This document shows, in pieces, positions 13,919 through 21,452 of a DNA stretch of 57,508 bases. The DNA is from Clostridia bacterium (GTDB lineage: Bacteria; Bacillota; Clostridia; Oscillospirales; Acutalibacteraceae). Position 1 is the first letter of the stretch; each line of letters opens with the position of its first letter. The notes below the pieces were generated by a model, which was given only the letters and a program-made list of their open reading frames with translations, ran no database searches and was not told the origin of the DNA. The stretch is from positions 1 to 57,508 of the forward strand of contig JAFSIV010000009.1 in the NCBI GenBank assembly GCA_017439585.1, in the 5' to 3' direction. Made by a program: the position numbers and the translations under genes.

Positions 13919-14839
13919 ATGGAACAAAAATCTGCTTTTATAACAATTATCGGAAGACCAAATGTTGGAAAATCTTCCCTTATGAATAGAATTTTAGGTC
14001 AAAAGGTTGCGATTGTTTCTAATAAACCGCAAACCACCCGCACTCGTATTATGGGTGTTTTAACAAGGGATGAAACTCAACTGGTTTTCATTGATACCCC
14101 TGGATTTCATAAGCCGAGAAACGAGCTGGACCGCAATATGAACAAGGCGGTTGGAGACGGTATGTCCGATGTTGAGGTTGCTGTTTTGGTTATTGAAGCG
14201 GTAACCCAATTCAAACAGGAAGATAATTCTCTTCCCCCTGCCGAAGCCGAGCTTATTAACGAGCTTAAACGAAGAAAGCTAAAAGCGGTTTTGGCAATTA
14301 ACAAAATCGACCTTTTGCCTCAAAAAGACAAGCTATTTGAAATAATAACAAATTACACCTCTTATTTTGATTTTGAGGCGGTTGTTCCGCTTTCTGCCAA
14401 AACGGGTGACGGAACTGAAAGCTTAGTCTCTGAGCTTAATAAGTTTTCTAAACCGTCTCCTCATTATTTTGATAAGGATGATGTTACCGACCAGCCCGAA
14501 AAGGTTATGGTTGCCGAAATGATAAGAGAAAAGCTTTTGCGCTCGCTTGATAAGGAAGTGCCACACGGAATTGCGGTAGACCTTGAAAGGTTTATTGAGC
14601 GCGATACCGCAAGTGGTGAGCCTATTGTTGAGGTTGAAGCAACAATTATTTGCGAACGCGATTCTCATAAAGGCATTATCATTGGCAAAAACGGTGCTAT
14701 GCTTAAAAAAATCGGTATGCTAGCTCGAAAAGATATTGAAAAGTTTTTTGGAATAAAAGCCAATGTTAAGCTTTGGGTTAAGGTTAAAGAGGATTGGCGA
14801 AACCGCCAAGGTTTAATTCACACCTTTGGACTTGACTGA
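13919..14839 (+). CDS. era: GTPase Era
   Basis: 306 residues from the ATG at 13919, which has TAAGGA upstream; a frame to 13889 overlaps ybeY and is not used. The GTPase domain has G1 GRPNVGKS (12-19), G3 DTPGF, G4 NKID and G5 SAKTG. A KH domain near the C-terminus (EKVMVAEMIREKLLRSLDKEVPHGIAV; GIIIGKNGAMLKKIG) binds the 3' end of 16S rRNA. Era checks 30S assembly, and works with YbeY, encoded just upstream. Length and motifs are standard. Confidence 0.99.
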   Translation: MEQKSAFITIIGRPNVGKSSLMNRILGQKVAIVSNKPQTTRTRIMGVLTRDETQLVFIDTPGFHKPRNELDRNMNKAVGDGMSDVEVAVLVIEAVTQFKQEDNSLPPAEAELINELKRRKLKAVLAINKIDLLPQKDKLFEIITNYTSYFDFEAVVPLSAKTGDGTESLVSELNKFSKPSPHYFDKDDVTDQPEKVMVAEMIREKLLRSLDKEVPHGIAVDLERFIERDTASGEPIVEVEATIICERDSHKGIIIGKNGAMLKKIGMLARKDIEKFFGIKANVKLWVKVKEDWRNRQGLIHTFGLD

Positions 14840-14912
14840 TTTTTCCTATTATATTTCCATATAAAAAACATAAAATTATATTAAACAATTTCAGGTCGAA
14901 GAATTTCTCTCT

Positions 14913-15002
14913 GCCACCTTTTTTTGAAAGGCGCAGCGTGAAATTTGCAGTAAGGCTTGGCGCCTTACAAAAATAAACGCAAGAAAGGCAAATAAAGGTG
15001 GC
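14913..15002 (+). ncRNA. Possible structured RNA or leader between era and yqzL
   Basis: A 9-bp closing repeat GCCACCTTT (14913-14921) with AAAGGTGGC (14994-15002) brackets about 72 bases that contain a hairpin GTAAGGC/GCCTTAC (about 14950-14956 with 14963-14969) and other short complementary pieces. It could fold into a multi-branch structure just upstream of yqzL-recO. No known riboswitch class was recognised. The inverted repeats are clear, the function is inferred. Confidence 0.4.
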
Positions 15003-15054
15003 GAGCGAAATCGTAACAAGTTTGGCTCTTGTCGCCCTAATGGAAGTTTTTTAT

Positions 15055-15219
15055 ATGGAACAAAATATTTACTGGGAAAATTTCTGCAAATCTGGCGCTA
15101 TTTCCGATTATCTGATATATAAAAATTCCTTCAAGGAGGAAAAGAAAAATGCCTCTGTCTCAAACGAGGTTTTCTGCGGAGGGCTTGGTAATAAAGGAAA
15201 TGAATGTGGGCGAGAGTGA
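15055..15219 (+). CDS. yqzL: YqzL-like small protein
   Basis: A 54-residue frame starting ATG at 15055 with GGAAG about ten bases upstream. The core WENFCKSGAISDYLIYK matches the W--F--(S/T)G----YL-(F/Y)K pattern of the YqzL family, which lies between era and recO in many Firmicutes, as here. Its role is unknown. Oddly, the frame runs 71 bases into recO; usual YqzL proteins are about 47 residues, so the last third (CGGLGNKGNECGRE) is unusual. It was recognised from position plus motif. Confidence 0.7.
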   Translation: MEQNIYWENFCKSGAISDYLIYKNSFKEEKKNASVSNEVFCGGLGNKGNECGRE

Positions 15220-15910
15220 TAGATTAATCACTATTTTTACCCGCGAACACGGAATTATCAAAGCCTTCGCATCCGGTGCTAAAAACATTAAATCAAAAAA
15301 AGCAGCAGGCACTAGCCTGCTTACATACTCTGCGTTTTCTATTCTGAATAAAAAAGGTACTTTCAGAATTTTCGAAGCAACCCCCACGGCTTCTTTTTTT
15401 ACTATGGGAAGCGATATTGAAATTTTAACCTTATCGCAGTATTTTTGCGAATTGGCATTAGAATTTGCAGAAGATGATGTTCCAAACGAAGAACTTTTAA
15501 GGCTCTTTTTAAATTCTCTGCATTTCTTAACCAAAGAAAAACGATATCCCCCTCTTATAAAAGCTATAACCGAGCTTCGCACCGCCACCATTTGCGGTTA
15601 TATGCCTAATCTCATCGCATGTGATGGTTGCGGAAAATTTGAAGATAATGTTATGTTTTTAAGCCTTGAAAAAGGTAAGCTTTATTGCAGTGAATGTAAT
15701 AAACCAACCAACCTCGTTGCTATTGACAAGACCTTGTTATCTGCGCTAAGGCATATTGTTTTCTCGGAATTTAAAAACCTTTATTCTTTTGAAATTCCAA
15801 ATCAAAGCGCAGATATGTTATCAAAAATAACCGAGAATTATTTAACAACTCAAACCGACTATAATTTTTCTGCTTTGCAGTTTTATAATACTATTAAGGA
15901 GCAACTATGA
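15149..15910 (+). CDS. recO: DNA repair protein RecO
   Basis: 253 residues after a strong AAGGAGG site. The N-terminal OB-fold region reads FSAEGLVIKEMNVGESDRLI, the classic RecO opening, and continues HGIIKAFASGAKNIKSKKAAG. A four-Cys zinc site lies at about 151-177 (CDGCGKFEDN...LYCSEC). RecO loads RecA onto single-stranded DNA with RecR and anneals strands during gap repair. It overlaps yqzL at its start and mutS2 at its end (ATGA-like overlap of four bases), so the genes are translationally coupled. Confidence 0.97.
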   Translation: MPLSQTRFSAEGLVIKEMNVGESDRLITIFTREHGIIKAFASGAKNIKSKKAAGTSLLTYSAFSILNKKGTFRIFEATPTASFFTMGSDIEILTLSQYFCELALEFAEDDVPNEELLRLFLNSLHFLTKEKRYPPLIKAITELRTATICGYMPNLIACDGCGKFEDNVMFLSLEKGKLYCSECNKPTNLVAIDKTLLSALRHIVFSEFKNLYSFEIPNQSADMLSKITENYLTTQTDYNFSALQFYNTIKEQL

Positions 15911-18000
15911 AATACAATATCGAAAGATATTTGAAAACCTTAGAGCTAGATAAAATTTTAGAGCTTTTGGCAAACGAAACAACTGTTTTGGATGCCACTG
16001 AAAATGCAACTAAAATTTTACCCGAAAATAATATAGAAAATGTTAAAACTCTGCTTTCAAGAACCGAGGCGGCTTATCTTTTTATGTCTAGATACACTTC
16101 CCCCTCTTTCGGCGCGGCAGTAAATGTTAATTCCGCATTGGCCAGAGCGCAGTCGGGTGGTGTTTTAAGCCTTGCCGAGCTTTTAGATGTTTGCGAAACG
16201 CTTAGGGTTATACGCTCGTTAAAGGATTGGCGAGAAAACTGTGAGAGTATGCAAAATACTGCGATTGATTTTCTTTTTGATACTCTTTATCCCAACAAAT
16301 TTTTAGAAGATAAAATTAATTTTGTTATAAAAAATAAAGAAGAATTAAACGATAATGCCTCCCCTGTTTTATATGATATTCGCCGTAAAATCATAGCAAA
16401 ATCGGCAAAAATCCGCGATATCTTGGAAAAGATTGTTCACGGTCCAAGTGCCAAACATTTGCAGGAAGCAATAGTTACTCAAAGAGACGGCAGATATGTT
16501 GTTCCTGTTAAAATCGAAAACAAAGGTCAAATAAACGGTATCGTTCACGATACTTCTTCAACCGGCTCAACCGTATTCATTGAGCCTATGAGCGTTGTTG
16601 AAACCAATAATGAAATCAGAGTTTTGAAGCTTCGCGAAATCGAAGAAATAGAGCGAATTTTAACCGAATTATCCGCGGAAGCCGGAAATTTCTATGATAG
16701 CATTAAGACCTCTTTTTCTGCCCTTTGCGAGCTTAATTTGATATTTGCCAAGGCAAAGCTTGCTTATAAAATGAAGGCCTCTATTCCCTCTTTAAATGAA
16801 AAGGGTCAAATATATCTTAAAAATGCTCGTCATCCGCTTATCCATTATAAATCGGTTGTTCCGATTACTGTTGGACTCGGCAAAGATTATAACACACTAG
16901 TTATTACCGGTCCTAATACCGGAGGTAAAACTGTAACTTTAAAAACTATCGGTTTATTAACTTTAATGACAATGTGCGGACTTATGATTCCGGTTGACGA
17001 CGGAAGCAAAATTGCAGTTTTTGATAAGGTTTTTGCCGATATTGGTGATGAACAAAGTATTGAGCAATCCCTTTCAACCTTTTCTTCTCATATGAAAAAT
17101 ATTATCAATATTATTCATAATGCAGACAATAATTCGCTTGTTTTATTTGATGAGCTTTGCGCGGGTACTGACCCTGTTGAAGGCGCTGCCCTTGCAAAAG
17201 CAATATTAATGAGATTATCGGTTTATGGCAGCAAAACCGTTGCAACCACTCATTATCCCGAGCTAAAAGCATACGCTATTGATACCGATATGGTGGAAAA
17301 TGCATCTTGCGAATTTGATGTTTCAACCCTGAAACCAACCTATAAACTAATTATCGGTATGCCTGGTAGGTCAAATGCATTTGCAATTTCGAAAAGACTT
17401 GGTCTTGATGGTGATATAATTGAAACCGCCAAAGAGCAGGTTGCAGACGAGGATATGAAATTTGAAAGAGTTGTTGCCGCTCTCGAAGGTGCCCGAAGAG
17501 CCGCCGACCGCGAGCATACCAACGCTTTAAAGCTTCGCAAAGAGCTAGAAGATGCCAAGAAAAAAGCAGACCAAAAAGAGCATGAGCTTCAAAAAGCTCA
17601 GGAAAAGCTTATGGAAAAAACCCGCGAAACTGCAAGCGGTATTATAGATACAACTCGTTATAAATCCTCTCTTTTATTAAATGAGCTTGAAAAATTAAAG
17701 AAACAGCTTACCGCTCAAAATGCAGCCGAGCTTGCCGAAAAGGCTCGCAAGGCTTATAAATCCACCTTAAAAGATTTAGAAGATACTGCCGACCCTGTAA
17801 TGTCTAAAAATGCTTCCGGAGAGGCTGTAACCGAGCTTTCAAAGGGAGATATAGTAATTGTTGCTGATATTGGCAGAGATGCAACTGTGCTTGATATAAA
17901 CCTTAATAAAAAACAAGCCTTTGTTATGTCTGGCTCGATTAAAATGTGGGTGGGATTTGATAATTTAAGATACAAATCAAAAACTGCAAGCTCAACCTAA
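15907..18000 (+). CDS. mutS2: Endonuclease MutS2, core without Smr domain
   Basis: 697 residues. The central clamp/lever region is followed by an ATPase with Walker A GPNTGGKTV (about 337-345), Walker B LVLFDELCAGTDP and the switch THYPELKAYA, then a long coiled coil (ADREHTNALKLRKELEDAKK) and a KOW-like region (GDIVIVADIGRDATVLDINL). MutS2 acts on branched DNA and collided ribosomes through a C-terminal Smr nuclease domain. Here a TAA at 17998-18000 stops the frame just before that domain, though the same frame continues with the full Smr sequence to 18294. A single C-to-T change from CAA (Gln) would explain it. Confidence 0.95.
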   Translation: MKYNIERYLKTLELDKILELLANETTVLDATENATKILPENNIENVKTLLSRTEAAYLFMSRYTSPSFGAAVNVNSALARAQSGGVLSLAELLDVCETLRVIRSLKDWRENCESMQNTAIDFLFDTLYPNKFLEDKINFVIKNKEELNDNASPVLYDIRRKIIAKSAKIRDILEKIVHGPSAKHLQEAIVTQRDGRYVVPVKIENKGQINGIVHDTSSTGSTVFIEPMSVVETNNEIRVLKLREIEEIERILTELSAEAGNFYDSIKTSFSALCELNLIFAKAKLAYKMKASIPSLNEKGQIYLKNARHPLIHYKSVVPITVGLGKDYNTLVITGPNTGGKTVTLKTIGLLTLMTMCGLMIPVDDGSKIAVFDKVFADIGDEQSIEQSLSTFSSHMKNIINIIHNADNNSLVLFDELCAGTDPVEGAALAKAILMRLSVYGSKTVATTHYPELKAYAIDTDMVENASCEFDVSTLKPTYKLIIGMPGRSNAFAISKRLGLDGDIIETAKEQVADEDMKFERVVAALEGARRAADREHTNALKLRKELEDAKKKADQKEHELQKAQEKLMEKTRETASGIIDTTRYKSSLLLNELEKLKKQLTAQNAAELAEKARKAYKSTLKDLEDTADPVMSKNASGEAVTELSKGDIVIVADIGRDATVLDINLNKKQAFVMSGSIKMWVGFDNLRYKSKTASST

Positions 18001-18294
18001 AAAAAGAAAACCCGAAATGTTACAGGACTAAAATCAAATGCAGAGCGTGATGTTACGGGTGAGGTTAACCTTATAGGTATGGCTTCGGACGAAGCTATTT
18101 TAGAGCTTGACCGCTATATTGATAATGCCTTAATTTCCGGTCTTGAATCTATAAGGATTATTCACGGAAAAGGCACAGGAATTTTAAGAAAATCAGTTCA
18201 AAGCTATTTGAGAACGCATAAAGCAGTTAAATCCTACCGCCTTGGAACTTTCGGTGAAGGTGAAGCAGGAGTTACAATAGCAGAACTTAAATAA
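18001..18294 (+). pseudogene. mutS2: Smr domain of MutS2, separated by one in-frame stop
   Basis: The frame of mutS2 continues without shift: KKKTRNVTGLKSNAERDVTG, EVNLIGMASDEAILELDRYI, then IRIIHGKGTGILRKSVQSYL and GEGEAGVTIAEL. The HGKGTGILR loop and the xxLxG-x-xxxEA opening are Smr hallmarks. An internal ATG at 18079 could start a shorter protein but lacks a good ribosome site and would lose the first strand. So it is either a recently split gene, a free-standing Smr protein or a readthrough product. The domain itself shows no further damage. Confidence 0.85.
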
Positions 18295-18311
18295 ATATAA
18301 AGGATTGTTGC

Positions 18312-19526
18312 ATTATAAAAAAACTTAATCAAAATTTAAAAGCCGCTATTTTGCTAGGTTCTATGTGTTCTATTGCTTACTTTGCAGTTTATATTGCAAG
18401 AAATATTTTAAGCGCAGTAACACCACAAATGATAGGCGAAGGATATTCCGAAAAATTTATCGGTTCAATTTCTTCTATATACTTTGTTACCTATGCTGTA
18501 GGTCAACTTATTAACGGTGCTATCGGCGATAAAATAAAAGCTCGATGGATGATATGTATTGGACTTTTAGGCGCGGGTATAACAAACTATTCTTTCCAAA
18601 TTTTTGCGGATAAGCGTTTAGCCGCTACTATTGCTTATGCTGCAACAGGCTTTTTCCTATCTATGATTTATGCCCCGCTTGTTAAGGTTGTTGCTGAAAA
18701 CACAAAACACATCTATGCGGTTCGTTGCAATGTTGGTTTCACATTCTCTTCCCTTTTAGGCTCGCCAACCGCAGGTTTTTTAGCCTCATTCCTAGTTTGG
18801 CAAAGCGCTTTTACCGTAAGCAGCGCAACACTCGTTATAATGGCATTAATATGCTTTATTTTCTTCCTTACATTAGAAAGAAAAGACATTATAAAAACTA
18901 AAATTAAAAACGAAAATAAAACCGAAGAAAAGAAAAAAACAAAAAGTTTTAAAATTCTATTTAAGTATCAAATAGTTAAATACTCATTCGTTTCTATTAT
19001 AACAGGTATTCTCAGAACCTCGGTTGTTTTTTGGCTACCTACATATATAAACCAATACTTAAAATTTTCTGACAGAGATTCAGCTAAAATCTTTACCGCA
19101 GCAACCCTCATTATTTCATTAACTACCTTTATTACCATTTTTATATACGAACTTTTAGGCAGAAAAATGAATTTAACATTGTTTATAATGTTCGTTGCTT
19201 CAACAATTTTCTTTATATTTGTATTCTTTATTCCTCAATCAAGCCCTGTATTAAATATAATCATAATGGTTCTTGCAATTATGTCCGCTAACGGTGCCGC
19301 TACAATTATGTGGAGTGTTTATTGCCCAAGTCTTAGCGAAACAGGACTAATTTCAACCGCAACAGGATATTTAGATTTCTTAAGCTATATGGCAGCTGCT
19401 ATTGCAAATATAATATTTGCAAACGCTGTAAAAGCTATCGGTTGGAACAACTTGCTTCTTGTTTGGTTAGGTATCGTATTCACAGGTGTTTTGGTTGCAA
19501 TACCATTTAAAAGAAAAGCTAAATAA
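18312..19526 (+). CDS. MFS transporter, organophosphate:phosphate antiporter-like
   Basis: About 404 residues with twelve likely membrane helices. The N-terminus (SMCSIAYFAVYIARNILSAVTP) and GQLINGAIGDKIKARWMICIGLL fit the GlpT/UhpT (OPA) branch of the major facilitator superfamily. A charged central loop (KDIIKTKIKNENKTEEKKK) separates two six-helix halves. The start is uncertain: a TTG at 18351 has no ribosome site, whereas an ATT at 18312 lies seven bases after AAAGGA and gives a natural IKKLNQNLKAAILL N-terminus, so a rare AUU start is proposed. The substrate is probably a sugar phosphate or glycerol phosphate. Confidence 0.88.
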   Translation: MIKKLNQNLKAAILLGSMCSIAYFAVYIARNILSAVTPQMIGEGYSEKFIGSISSIYFVTYAVGQLINGAIGDKIKARWMICIGLLGAGITNYSFQIFADKRLAATIAYAATGFFLSMIYAPLVKVVAENTKHIYAVRCNVGFTFSSLLGSPTAGFLASFLVWQSAFTVSSATLVIMALICFIFFLTLERKDIIKTKIKNENKTEEKKKTKSFKILFKYQIVKYSFVSIITGILRTSVVFWLPTYINQYLKFSDRDSAKIFTAATLIISLTTFITIFIYELLGRKMNLTLFIMFVASTIFFIFVFFIPQSSPVLNIIIMVLAIMSANGAATIMWSVYCPSLSETGLISTATGYLDFLSYMAAAIANIIFANAVKAIGWNNLLLVWLGIVFTGVLVAIPFKRKAK

Positions 19527-19563
19527 TTTAAAAATTATTGCAAATACTAATTTCGGTGAAATT

Positions 19564-20076
19564 ATGATTACTGTTTTTTCAAGACCTCGATGCAAAGAAA
19601 GTAAAGAAATTGCCGAAATTCTAAAAAAGCACGGTGCTTCGGTTATTACTGAAAGCGCCGTGTTTTCGGGTATAGGAGATTTTTCGGTTCTGTTTCTCTC
19701 AAAACCGATAAAAATTTTCGGGAATAAAAATATTATTTTAATTGCAGATAATTTTGAATATTTATCAAAAACAAAAATACCAATTGGAACAATAGGTATC
19801 TGCGAATGTGGCGCTAAAAAGCCCTTAAAAACCTTTGAAAAAAACAAACTTCAAACTATTACCTGCGGTTTAAATCTTAAAAGCACCGTTACTCTTTCAA
19901 GTATAAATGAAAATAGTATGTTAGTTTGCCTTCAAAGAAGTTTGGTTTCTCTATTTGGGCAAACGATAGAGCCTGCCGATTTTAAAATAGAACTAAGCAA
20001 TAATTATCGTCCTTTTTCGGTTATGGCAGCTTGTATTATACTTCTGCTCTTAGAAATCAAGCCTGAAAAATTTTGA
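19564..20076 (+). CDS. Conserved hypothetical protein
   Basis: 170 residues from the ATG at 19564 (CGGTGAAATT upstream); the frame extends back into the MFS gene but without a site. It begins MITVFSRPRCKESKEIAEIL, contains IGTIGICECGAKKPLKTF, and a central LQTITCGLNLKSTVTLSSI with CLQRSLVSLFGQTIEPADF. The late part has one hydrophobic stretch (MAACIILLLLE). The TCGLNLKSTVTLSSI block recalls Mur-ligase-like fragments, but no nucleotide-binding loop is present. The function is not known. It lies 38 bases after the transporter gene. Confidence 0.75.
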   Translation: MITVFSRPRCKESKEIAEILKKHGASVITESAVFSGIGDFSVLFLSKPIKIFGNKNIILIADNFEYLSKTKIPIGTIGICECGAKKPLKTFEKNKLQTITCGLNLKSTVTLSSINENSMLVCLQRSLVSLFGQTIEPADFKIELSNNYRPFSVMAACIILLLLEIKPEKF

Positions 20077-20162
20077 ATTTTGCACCTTATTTTTTTGCTT
20101 GAATATTATGAAATGTATAATACTTATAGTTTCAGGCAAAAATACTTCATAGGGTGATACTT

Positions 20163-20462
20163 ATGGAAAAACTAAACAATCTAAAAACATATCTCGTGAT
20201 TATTATGGTTGCAGTTTCAATAACTTCAATTATAGTAACAATAGGTTTTGTTGTATCAAGCAAAAAGGAAAATCCTGCAAGCTGGATACTTCATTCTTAT
20301 GGAAATAATGTTGCTCTTTATAATGGCGACCAGATAATTGAGGTTTATGGCTCAATTATGCTTGATACTTTGCCTACAAGCGATAAAAAACAACTAGATA
20401 ACGGCATAGCATTTGCAACACGCGAGGAAGCTGTAAGCGCTATTGAGGATTATGATGGGTAA
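20163..20462 (+). CDS. Small membrane-anchored protein, BofC C-terminal-like
   Basis: 99 residues from the ATG at 20163, following AGGGTGATACTT. One N-terminal membrane helix (about 10-32, VIIMVAVSITSIIVTIGFVV) precedes an extracellular domain: SWILHSYGNNVALYNGDQII, then LDTLPTSDKKQLDNGIAFAT and EAVSAIEDYDG. The ALYNGD...LP-xD-xxQL-xxGI-x-x-x-EE-x-x-x-x-x-EDY pattern matches the C-terminal domain of BofC, a forespore-intermembrane protein in Bacillus that regulates pro-sigma-K processing, and related short proteins in Clostridia. A sporulation role is possible but not shown. A terminator follows. Confidence 0.78.
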   Translation: MEKLNNLKTYLVIIMVAVSITSIIVTIGFVVSSKKENPASWILHSYGNNVALYNGDQIIEVYGSIMLDTLPTSDKKQLDNGIAFATREEAVSAIEDYDG

Positions 20463-20468
20463 AATTAA

Positions 20469-20503
20469 CGGAGACTATTTCATTAAGAAAAGTCTCCGTT
20501 TGT
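20469..20503 (+). terminator. Intrinsic terminator
   Basis: CGGAGACT (20469-20476) pairs with AGTCTCCG (20491-20498), then TTTG. It separates the BofC-like gene from the convergent phosphoribosyltransferase. Confidence 0.8.
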
Positions 20504-20509
20504 TATTTA

Positions 20510-21049
20510 TTATTTAAAGAATAAAGGCAATTTTTCTAAGAAAATAATATCGTCCCGTTCGGCAGCATCGCCCTCAGCTAAGAACGCACAAGAAGCAGCT
20601 TCAATACCTCCCGCTTTCTTAACCAAATTTCTAACGGCAATTAAAGACTCACCTGTGCTTATAACATCATCAATAATAAGCACGCGTTTGCCTTTTAATT
20701 TATTAACCTCAGTTTCTCCCAAATAAAGCTTTTGCTCGTTTTTAGTGGTAATAGAATTAACCGAAACCTCGATAGAATTGCGCATATAAACCTTAACCCC
20801 TTTACGAGCGATTACATAAGGCTTACCTGATTGACGCGCCATTTCATAAGCTATCGGTATACTTTTAGCCTCAGGAGTTAATATAATATCAAACTCAGGA
20901 ACTTTTTTAAGCAGTTCCTCGCATCCTTTAATAGTAAGCTCAACATCCCCGAAAATAATGAAAGCGGCAATATCTAATTTATCGCTGACAGGAAATTTTT
21001 CAAGGTCTCTTTCAAGACCTGCTATTTTCATTCTATAATATTCAGACAT
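20510..21049 (-). CDS. Adenine phosphoribosyltransferase-like protein
   Basis: 179 residues, type I PRTase. The PRPP loop VLIIDDVISTGES is at about 123-135, preceded by ILTPEAKSIPIAYEMARQSG and YVIARK (hood region). The order and spacing resemble adenine PRTase (Apt), which salvages purine bases with PRPP, but the protein may act on xanthine or another base, or be regulatory like PurR. It is downstream of a HIT-family gene and alaS on the same strand; the gaps of about 50 bases permit one transcript. Confidence 0.88.
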   Translation of the reverse strand: MSEYYRMKIAGLERDLEKFPVSDKLDIAAFIIFGDVELTIKGCEELLKKVPEFDIILTPEAKSIPIAYEMARQSGKPYVIARKGVKVYMRNSIEVSVNSITTKNEQKLYLGETEVNKLKGKRVLIIDDVISTGESLIAVRNLVKKAGGIEAASCAFLAEGDAAERDDIIFLEKLPLFFK

Positions 21050-21098
21050 AAAATTTTCTCCTCAATTTTGCATTTTGCACTTTGCATTTTAAATTTCA

Positions 21099-21440
21099 TC
21101 AACCGGGTGGCCAACCTAAATCGCGGCGGGCAAGTAAATGAAAATGAATATGGAATACTGTTTGTCCCGCTTTTTCACCGCAGTTATTAACAACGCGGTA
21201 GCCATCTTCTAATTTTTCCTTCTCGGCAATTTTTTGAATAGCTTCAAAAACTTTACCGATTAAAAAGCTGTTTTCACTAGTTATTTTATTAGCGCAGCAA
21301 ATATGCTCTTTTGGAATAACAATCGCATGAAAAGGAGCCTGAGGAGCAATATCTGCAAAGGCATAAACATATTCATCCTCATAAATTTTAGTTGAGGGTA
21401 TTTCCCCTGCCACTATTTTGCAAAATAAACAGTCTTCCAT
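21099..21440 (-). CDS. HIT (histidine triad) family protein
   Basis: 113 residues from the ATG at 21440, after AAGAGGTG. It begins EDCLFCKIVAGEIPSTK with the Cys pair typical of the HinT branch, and ends VFHIHFHLLARRDLGWPPG, which holds the His-x-His-x-His triad. HinT proteins hydrolyse purine phosphoramidates and aminoacyl-adenylates. The gene lies directly after alaS (12 bases), so clearing alanyl-AMP by-products is an attractive inference, though the pairing may be chance. Confidence 0.95.
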   Translation of the reverse strand: MEDCLFCKIVAGEIPSTKIYEDEYVYAFADIAPQAPFHAIVIPKEHICCANKITSENSFLIGKVFEAIQKIAEKEKLEDGYRVVNNCGEKAGQTVFHIHFHLLARRDLGWPPG

Positions 21441-21452
21441 ATAAAACACCTC

